Positions 59,808-64,000 of a stretch of DNA of 64,000 nucleotides are shown piece by piece; position 1 is the first letter of the stretch, and each line of letters opens with the position of its first letter. The DNA is taken from assembly GCF_000281975.1 (NCBI RefSeq), contig NZ_AKKE01000173.1:1-64000 (forward strand), read 5' to 3'. The notes below the pieces were generated by a model. That model did no database searches, had not been told where the DNA came from, and saw only the letters and a program-made list of their open reading frames with translations. This DNA comes from Novosphingobium sp. AP12 (lineage in GTDB: Bacteria; Pseudomonadota; Alphaproteobacteria; Sphingomonadales; Sphingomonadaceae). The translations under genes were made by a program, and so were the position numbers.

Positions 59808-60457
59808 TGAAGCTGGCGGTCTTCGACTGCGACGGCACCCTGGTCGATGGCCAGGCGCCAATCTGCGAGGCGATGGAAGCGGCTTTCGCGGCCTTCTCCA
59901 TCCCCGCACCGTCGCGCGGGGCGATCCGCCGCGCGGTCGGGCTCTCGCTGCCGCAGGCGATCCGCCAGTTGCTCCCCGAATCGGGCGAAGAGCGCCAGCA
60001 GGCCATGGCAGAGGTCTACAAGCTCTCGTTCCGCACCGCGCGTGAGCAGGGCCGCGTCGCGCAGCCGCTGTTCCCGGGCATCGAAGACACGCTGCGCGGC
60101 CTCCACGGCGCCAGCTGGACGCTGGGCGTCGCCACCGGCATGTCCGACCGAGGGCTTGGCTTCTGCCTCGCCGCCAACGGCATCGCCGACCTGTTCGTGA
60201 CGCTCCAGACCGCCGACCGGCACCCCTCCAAGCCGCATCCCGCGATGCTCGAGATGGCGCTGGCCGAGGCCGGTGCGCTGCCCGGTGAAGCGGTGATGAT
60301 CGGCGACACCGCCTACGACATGCAGATGGCGGGCGCCGCGCAGGTCCGCGCCATCGGTGTCGACTGGGGCTACCACCACCCGCGCGAACTGGCCGAGGCC
60401 GGGGCCGAAGTCGTGGTGGAGAGCCCTGCCCAGCTGCTGGAGCACCTGCTGCAATGA
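59807..60457 (+). CDS. HAD-family phosphatase, Gph-like
   Basis: 216 residues. HAD motif I FDCDGTLVDG (Asp7 and Asp9), motif II GVATGMSD (about 105-112), Lys in RHPSKPHPAML (about 139-149), motif IV MIGDTAYDMQMA (about 164-175). The cap lies between motif I and II, as in phosphoglycolate phosphatase-like type I HAD enzymes. Substrate unknown. Cotranscribed between the pseudouridine synthase and the small membrane protein, with 1-nt and 4-nt overlaps. Confidence 0.87.
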   Translation: MKLAVFDCDGTLVDGQAPICEAMEAAFAAFSIPAPSRGAIRRAVGLSLPQAIRQLLPESGEERQQAMAEVYKLSFRTAREQGRVAQPLFPGIEDTLRGLHGASWTLGVATGMSDRGLGFCLAANGIADLFVTLQTADRHPSKPHPAMLEMALAEAGALPGEAVMIGDTAYDMQMAGAAQVRAIGVDWGYHHPRELAEAGAEVVVESPAQLLEHLLQ

Positions 60458-60669
60458 TCGAGCCCAAGTCCGCCGGCGCGCGTTTCGTCGTGATCAACAT
60501 GACCCGCATTTCGGGCGTCGGCTGCATCATCCTGGGCCTGCTTATGGCGAACGGCCGCGTGTTCCCCGACTGGCCCACGTGGATCGCTTATGTGCTGATC
60601 GCCAACGGGATGGTCGACGTCTTCGTCCTTCCCGTGCTGATGGCCCGCAAGTGGCGCACTCCGAAGTAA
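60454..60669 (+). CDS. Small inner-membrane protein
   Basis: 71 residues with two hydrophobic segments: ISGVGCIILGLLMANG (about 19-34) and WIAYVLIANGMVDVFVLPVLM (about 43-63), and a basic C-terminus (ARKWRTPK). The start overlaps the HAD stop as ATGA. It is a conserved-looking filler of this operon type in sphingomonads, but I cannot name a function. Confidence 0.65.
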   Translation: MIEPKSAGARFVVINMTRISGVGCIILGLLMANGRVFPDWPTWIAYVLIANGMVDVFVLPVLMARKWRTPK

Positions 60670-60679
60670 AGCGAACCCA

Positions 60680-61372
60680 ATGAAGCGATTCTACAAGGAA
60701 ACCGGCACCGAGCAGGTCGAGGGCGGCTGGCGCGCGGTGCTCGACGGGCGCGCCATTCGCACGGCGGGCGGGCGCCAGCAGGTCGTGCCGACGCAGGCGC
60801 TGGCCTCAACCCTCGCCGCCGAATGGGCCGTGCAGGGTGAGATCATCGATCCGGCCTCCTTCCACTTCCGCGACCTCGCCGACTTCGCGATCGACGCGAT
60901 CGCGCCCGACCGCCACACGGTGATCGCCGAACTCGTCCCTTACGCCGAGACCGACACCCTCTGCTACCGCGCCGACCCCGACGAGGCACTCTACAAGCGG
61001 CAGGCCGAAGTGTGGGAGCCACTGCTCCGCGCCTTCGAAGAGCGGCTCGGCGTGCGCTTCACGCGCATCTCGGGGATCATGCACAGGCCGCAGCCCGACG
61101 AGACGCTGGCGCGGCTGCGCGGGGAACTCGAGGCGTGCAGCGACTTCGAGCTGGCCGCGCTCAAGATGCTCAGCAGCCTCTCCGCCTCGCTGGTGATCGC
61201 GCTGGAGGCAATCCGCCCCGGCGCCGACGCGGACACGCTGTGGCGTGCGGCCGAACTGGAGGCCGACTGGCAGGTCGAACTCTGGGGCGAGGACTGGGAA
61301 GCCGCGGACCTTCGCGCCACCCGCTTCACCGCGTTCCAGCTGGCGATGAGGCTCGCCGCGCTCTCGCGCTGA
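60680..61372 (+). CDS. ATP12-family F1-ATPase assembly chaperone
   Basis: 230 residues. N-terminal RFYKETGTEQVEGGWRAVLDGRAIRTAG (about 3-30) with RVxLDGRxxRTP-like pattern, AEWAVQGEIIDPASFHFRDLADFAIDA (about 47-73), TDTLCYRADPDEAL (about 91-104), and the final TRFTAFQLAMRLAALS. In mitochondria Atp12 holds the F1 alpha subunit before assembly; alphaproteobacteria carry the same family. Last gene of the crcB unit; a 10-nt gap to the previous gene. Confidence 0.93.
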   Translation: MKRFYKETGTEQVEGGWRAVLDGRAIRTAGGRQQVVPTQALASTLAAEWAVQGEIIDPASFHFRDLADFAIDAIAPDRHTVIAELVPYAETDTLCYRADPDEALYKRQAEVWEPLLRAFEERLGVRFTRISGIMHRPQPDETLARLRGELEACSDFELAALKMLSSLSASLVIALEAIRPGADADTLWRAAELEADWQVELWGEDWEAADLRATRFTAFQLAMRLAALSR

Positions 61373-61379
61373 ACCCTCG

Positions 61380-61412
61380 AAAAAGCCCGCCCCGGACGGA
61401 TCCGGGACGGGC
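61380..61412 (-). terminator. Terminator of the outer-membrane protein gene (convergent)
   Basis: Arms 61385-61396 and 61401-61412 pair at 11 of 12 positions, with CGGA loop; on the minus strand five T follow. It lies 47 nt past the stop of the 61460-62008 gene and 8 nt past the ATP12 stop, so it may serve both strands. Confidence 0.75.
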
Positions 61413-61459
61413 CTCCTGGCAGGACGGGCGCATGCTACGCCCGTCCCTCCTTCTTGAGA

Positions 61460-62008
61460 TCAGAACTTCGCGCCGAGGGCGACAATCGCGTTGTGGCGGC
61501 TGAAGTCGGATTCGTAGTTCGAGTAGCGGTACTCGGCCTTCACGAAGAGGCGGTCGCTCAGGTCGTGCTGGTAGCCCGCGCCGAGACGGAAGCCGTCGGC
61601 GTTGGCGCCGTCGCTGTAGTCGTCGACGCCGTCGGTGTAGGTCAGGCGCAGACGGGCGTTGGTGTAGCCGCCGAGCACGTAGAGCTTGCCCTTGTCGCCG
61701 ACGGCGGTGCCGAGGCGGACGACCGCCGCGAGGTCACGGCCGGTCTTGAGGCACAGGCTCTCCGCGCCGGCGCTGATGCACTCCTTGGTGGTGCTGTCGG
61801 CGGCGGTGCCCTGAATGCCGACGAACATGCCGCCCGACAGGGGCATGTCGTAGCCGGCGGTCACACCGTAGCTCACGCCTTCGTCGGACTCGCCGTCGAA
61901 CGAGATCGCATCGAGGCCGGTTTCGGCCTGCACGAACGCCTGTGCGCCCGCTGCGGCGGGGACGGCGAACAGCGCGGCGGCGGTGGCCGCGAGGGCGAAC
62001 TTCTTCAT
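61460..62008 (-). CDS. Outer-membrane beta-barrel protein (opacity/OmpA-like barrel)
   Basis: 182 residues. Signal peptide MKKFALAATAAALFAVPAAAGA cleaved before QAFVQAE. Eight-strand alternating pattern: VSYGVTAGYDMPL, GMFVGIQGTAAD, KLYVLGGYTNARLRLTYT, FRLGAGYQHDL, LFVKAEYRYSNYE, and the final Phe in IVALGAKF needed by BAM. Two cysteines (about 77 and 86) in one loop may form a disulfide. Function as small porin or surface protein is unknown. Stands alone with its own terminator. Confidence 0.85.
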   Translation of the reverse strand: MKKFALAATAAALFAVPAAAGAQAFVQAETGLDAISFDGESDEGVSYGVTAGYDMPLSGGMFVGIQGTAADSTTKECISAGAESLCLKTGRDLAAVVRLGTAVGDKGKLYVLGGYTNARLRLTYTDGVDDYSDGANADGFRLGAGYQHDLSDRLFVKAEYRYSNYESDFSRHNAIVALGAKF

Positions 62009-62305
62009 GGGTATGCTCCTGCAAATTCTTGTCGCCCGCCGTCGAACGCAGCGGGGACGCGCCCCTTAGCGGGAGAGAATCTGCAGTCAAACCATGGAGT
62101 TGGATCAGCCCGTCATCGAATTGTCATTGTGTCCGATGGGCCACAGCGCAGTCATGGCGAAGAACGCCGTTTCCCGAGGCTTCGCGGACATTGCACACGT
62201 TTGCCGGCAAATCGATAAAACTGGGACGAAATTAAATTCGACCGCATGCCTTTATTATCGGCAGAGCGATTCCAAGGGCGCCATGCGCCCTTGGGACTTC
62301 GCCGA
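62009..62305. terminator. 297-nt intergenic region with hairpin after the auxiliary lipoprotein gene
   Basis: A perfect 10-bp stem (62272-62281 with 62285-62294, loop CAT) lies 12 nt past the stop of the lipoprotein gene, without a T-run: probably termination or mRNA protection. The rest is upstream sequence of the beta-barrel gene; no gene seen and no clear promoter assigned. Confidence 0.45.
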
Positions 62306-62950
62306 TCAGCCCTTCACCCAGTCCGCGACCTGCCGGGCGACGTCGTTCGCCGCCTGGTTGAGCGCGGCGCCCACCGGTTTGGCCTTGGGCTCGACGCCTT
62401 CGACCACCGCCTCGAAGCGGCGTGACTGGATGGGATTGCTGCCGCGTTCGGTCCGCATGGCATCGAAGCGCACGACGACTGCGCCTCGCTGGGCGTCGTA
62501 GCCCATCTGGATCAGGCGCCCGCCGATAAGCGTCCGGCCGGTGACTTCGAAGTCCCCGCCCTCGACCACCAGCTTGCCCGTGCGCGAGCGCAGGGTTTCG
62601 GCCAGCAACGAGCGGAACTGGCGGGTGGGCTTCTCGATCCACAGCGCGTCCTTGAGATAGGAGACGCTGGACGCATCGACGGTGACCGGCACGCGCAGGA
62701 CGTCGAGCCCGCGGTCCGCCTCGGGATCGAGGACGACGATCGCCTCGGTCAGCTGGCCGCTGGCGACAGTGCCGGCGGGCGCGGTCTCGGCGGGGGTCAG
62801 GCGCAGCAGTTCGTCCGGCGGCTTGGTGCCGAGGCTGACGCAGCCCGACAGCGTGAGCGCGGCGGCCACGGCCATGAAGCCGGCCTTATGGATGCTGCCG
62901 GCACGAAGGCGGCGCAGGCGGGTCATCGCGGTTCCCATCATGATCCCCAT
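62306..62950 (-). CDS. ABC-type transport auxiliary lipoprotein (PqiC/MlaD-partner type)
   Basis: 214 residues from the ATG at 62950 (TGATG overlap with the mlaD-like stop); in-frame ATGs a few codons later (MTRLRRL) are also possible, and a TTG at 62953 exists. Lipobox LSGC (about Cys37). The mature domain has LLRLTPAE (about 48-55), VLRVPVTVDASSVSYLKDALWIEKPTRQFRSLLAE (about 83-117) and VVEGGDFEVTGRTLIGGRLIQMGYD, the ABC_trans_aux fold. Likely the outer-membrane partner of the MlaD-like protein. Confidence 0.8.
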   Translation of the reverse strand: MGIMMGTAMTRLRRLRAGSIHKAGFMAVAAALTLSGCVSLGTKPPDELLRLTPAETAPAGTVASGQLTEAIVVLDPEADRGLDVLRVPVTVDASSVSYLKDALWIEKPTRQFRSLLAETLRSRTGKLVVEGGDFEVTGRTLIGGRLIQMGYDAQRGAVVVRFDAMRTERGSNPIQSRRFEAVVEGVEPKAKPVGAALNQAANDVARQVADWVKG

Positions 62951-63888
62951 CAAGGCTTGTAGTCGGGCAGCTTCTGCCCCTTGAGCAGCGCGCCGGCGCC
63001 CTGCTCGTCGATCTTCTCGGTCACGCTGCGCAGCGCCTTGCTGGTCGCCCGAAGGTCGCGGATCGCAGCTTCGGCGGCGGGGAGCGTCTGCTGCGACACC
63101 TGGTCCAGCGCGGGCTGTGCGTGTTGCATCGTCGAATCCAGCTGCTCCATCGACTTCTGCGCCGAGGCCAGCGTCTTGCGCAGCTGATCGGCGAGCGAAC
63201 TGCCCTCGTCGCCGAGGAGGTCGTCGGCCTTGCCGGCCACACCCTCGAACGCCTTGAGCGTCCTGGTCGCCTGGGCCAGGCTGCCGCGCATCTCGACCAT
63301 GGTCGCGCGGAACTCAGGCGTGGCCCGGGAAATGTCCGCCGTCATCTTGTCGGTGTTCTTGAGAATGCCGGCGATCGAACGCCGGTTGTCGTCGGTGAGC
63401 ATCTGGTTGAGGTTTTCGGTCAACGTCGCCAGCCGCTCCAGCAGCAGCGGCGCGTTGGAGAGGATTTCGCCGAAGCCGCCGCGCTTGGTCGGGATCACCG
63501 GCACCCCTTCCGGGCCCGCCTCCGTCAGCAGCGGCGCACCTTTGACGGCGCCTTCGAGCTGAATGTCGGAAACGCCGGTGAAGCTCGCCTGGATGGTCGC
63601 GGTGGTGCCGACCGTGATCGGCACCTTTTCATCGACCTTGACGCGCACGCGCACGAAGCTGGGGTCCTGCGGCCACAGTTCGATCTTGGTGACCTGCCCC
63701 GAGGGCACGCCCGCGTAGCCGACCTCCGACCCCTTCGCGAGGCCGTCGACCGACTGCTTGAAGAAGATGTCGTATTCGTTCTGCGAGCCCTCGTTGAGGC
63801 GCGCGATCCAGATGACGAATGCCGCCAGCGCAGCCATCAGCACCAGCGTGACGGCTCCGACCCAGACGTGATTGGCCCGTGTTTCCAT
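62950..63888 (-). CDS. mlaD: MlaD-family MCE protein, phospholipid transport
   Basis: 312 residues. Single N-terminal membrane anchor (VGAVTLVLMAALAAFVIWI, about 10-28), MCE domain (about 38-118) with VDGLAKGSEVGYAGVPSGQVTKIEL and VPITVGTTATIQASFTGVSDIQLEG. Then a long helical/coiled-coil tail (about 140-300) of LATLTENLNQML and LDQVSQQTLPAAEAA type, longer than in E. coli MlaD (about 183 residues) and more like PqiB/MCE proteins of alphaproteobacteria. It ferries lipids between membranes with an MlaEF-type ABC transporter, probably upstream outside the window. Confidence 0.88.
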   Translation of the reverse strand: METRANHVWVGAVTLVLMAALAAFVIWIARLNEGSQNEYDIFFKQSVDGLAKGSEVGYAGVPSGQVTKIELWPQDPSFVRVRVKVDEKVPITVGTTATIQASFTGVSDIQLEGAVKGAPLLTEAGPEGVPVIPTKRGGFGEILSNAPLLLERLATLTENLNQMLTDDNRRSIAGILKNTDKMTADISRATPEFRATMVEMRGSLAQATRTLKAFEGVAGKADDLLGDEGSSLADQLRKTLASAQKSMEQLDSTMQHAQPALDQVSQQTLPAAEAAIRDLRATSKALRSVTEKIDEQGAGALLKGQKLPDYKP

Positions 63889-63897
63889 CGCTGTGCC

Positions 63898-64000
63898 CTA
63901 TGCCCCCGACTTTCGCATGTCTATCTTGCTCGCGCCTTCCCCCGCGCCGGTCGGCGCGTCGGTGGAGGCCGAAGCTGTGTCAACGGCCTGAGCCGTCTCC
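63898..64000 (-). CDS. C-terminal tail of the upstream gene, possibly the MlaF-like ATPase
   Basis: The last 33 codons or so of an open frame with stop TAG at 63900-63898, 9 nt before the mlaD ATG. The peptide is Ala/Thr/Ser-rich (ETAQAVDTASASTDAPT...SKIDMRKSGA), a low-complexity tail without motifs. Identity as MlaF-like ABC ATPase rests only on the usual gene order before mlaD. Confidence 0.4.
   Translation of the reverse strand, partial: ETAQAVDTASASTDAPTGAGEGASKIDMRKSGA

Overview
This 64-kb window is high-GC chromosomal DNA of a Gram-negative alphaproteobacterium, most likely a sphingomonad (Novosphingobium, Sphingobium or Sphingomonas type). Reasons: a complete protocatechuate 4,5-cleavage (lig) pathway, a large TonB-dependent receptor, a mitochondrial-type ATP12 assembly factor, gatCAB, Mla-type lipid transport genes, GTG and TTG starts, and many ATGA/GTGA stop-start overlaps. 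I see no rRNA, tRNA, CRISPR, prophage or IS element. Only the two ends carry cut genes.

Region by region. (1) 1-5687, minus: a tightly overlapping purine/ureide operon, in transcription order an AtzG/HpxX-like small subunit, an AtzE/HpxY-like amidase, an AzgA-type purine permease, a secreted nucleosidase-like protein, a GGT-fold HpxW-like oxamate amidohydrolase and the start of an allantoate amidohydrolase-type M20 enzyme. Then fumC. (2) 7329-16490: the protocatechuate 4,5-cleavage regulon as two divergent units, ligK-ligU-ligI leftward, and rightward a LysR regulator with two HTH domains, a DUF1932 oxidoreductase, ligJ, ligA, ligB, ligC and an aldo/keto reductase. All enzymes from protocatechuate to pyruvate plus oxaloacetate are present. 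(3) 16501-22767: a second LysR, a PaoABC-type periplasmic molybdenum aldehyde oxidoreductase and an MHS-type MFS transporter. (4) 23038-33403: a fatty-acid beta-oxidation region with thiolase, FadB-type fusion and acyl-CoA dehydrogenase leftward, and DUF2147, FadL, FadD, MerR and TesB rightward.

(5) 33601-37504: a sulfate/thiosulfate ABC importer. (6) 37577-41932: a second large acyl-CoA dehydrogenase, then a minus-strand group with an SDR, TetR, a small hypothetical protein and a secreted GNAT-like protein. (7) 42397-45399: a 1000-aa TonB-dependent receptor. (8) 45532-52139: clpB with a heat-shock-type promoter, a SnoaL-like protein, an M16 lipoprotein peptidase and a coupled 100-aa protein. 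(9) 52574-57730, minus: gatCAB, two FKBP-type PPIases and rpsU. (10) 58042-61372: crcB, an RluA-family pseudouridine synthase, a HAD phosphatase, a small membrane protein and ATP12. (11) 61460-64000, minus: an outer-membrane beta-barrel protein, and an Mla-type module with an auxiliary lipoprotein, an MlaD-like protein and the tail of the upstream gene.

REP-like palindromes of the 'cgtcgtcccagcgaaggct' and 'cgtcatccccgcgaaggcg' types are scattered between genes, and one is read into the end of the amidase gene. The most interesting items are the tandem-HTH LysR of the lig regulon, the uncharacterised DUF1932 gene heading the ligJABC unit, the compact ureide operon with its own secreted nucleosidase, an in-frame 39-bp duplication in the acyl-CoA dehydrogenase, and the palindrome lying inside the clpB promoter. 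I did not find a clearly new defence or mobile system. All calls rest on reading motifs, domain order and gene context, without any database search.
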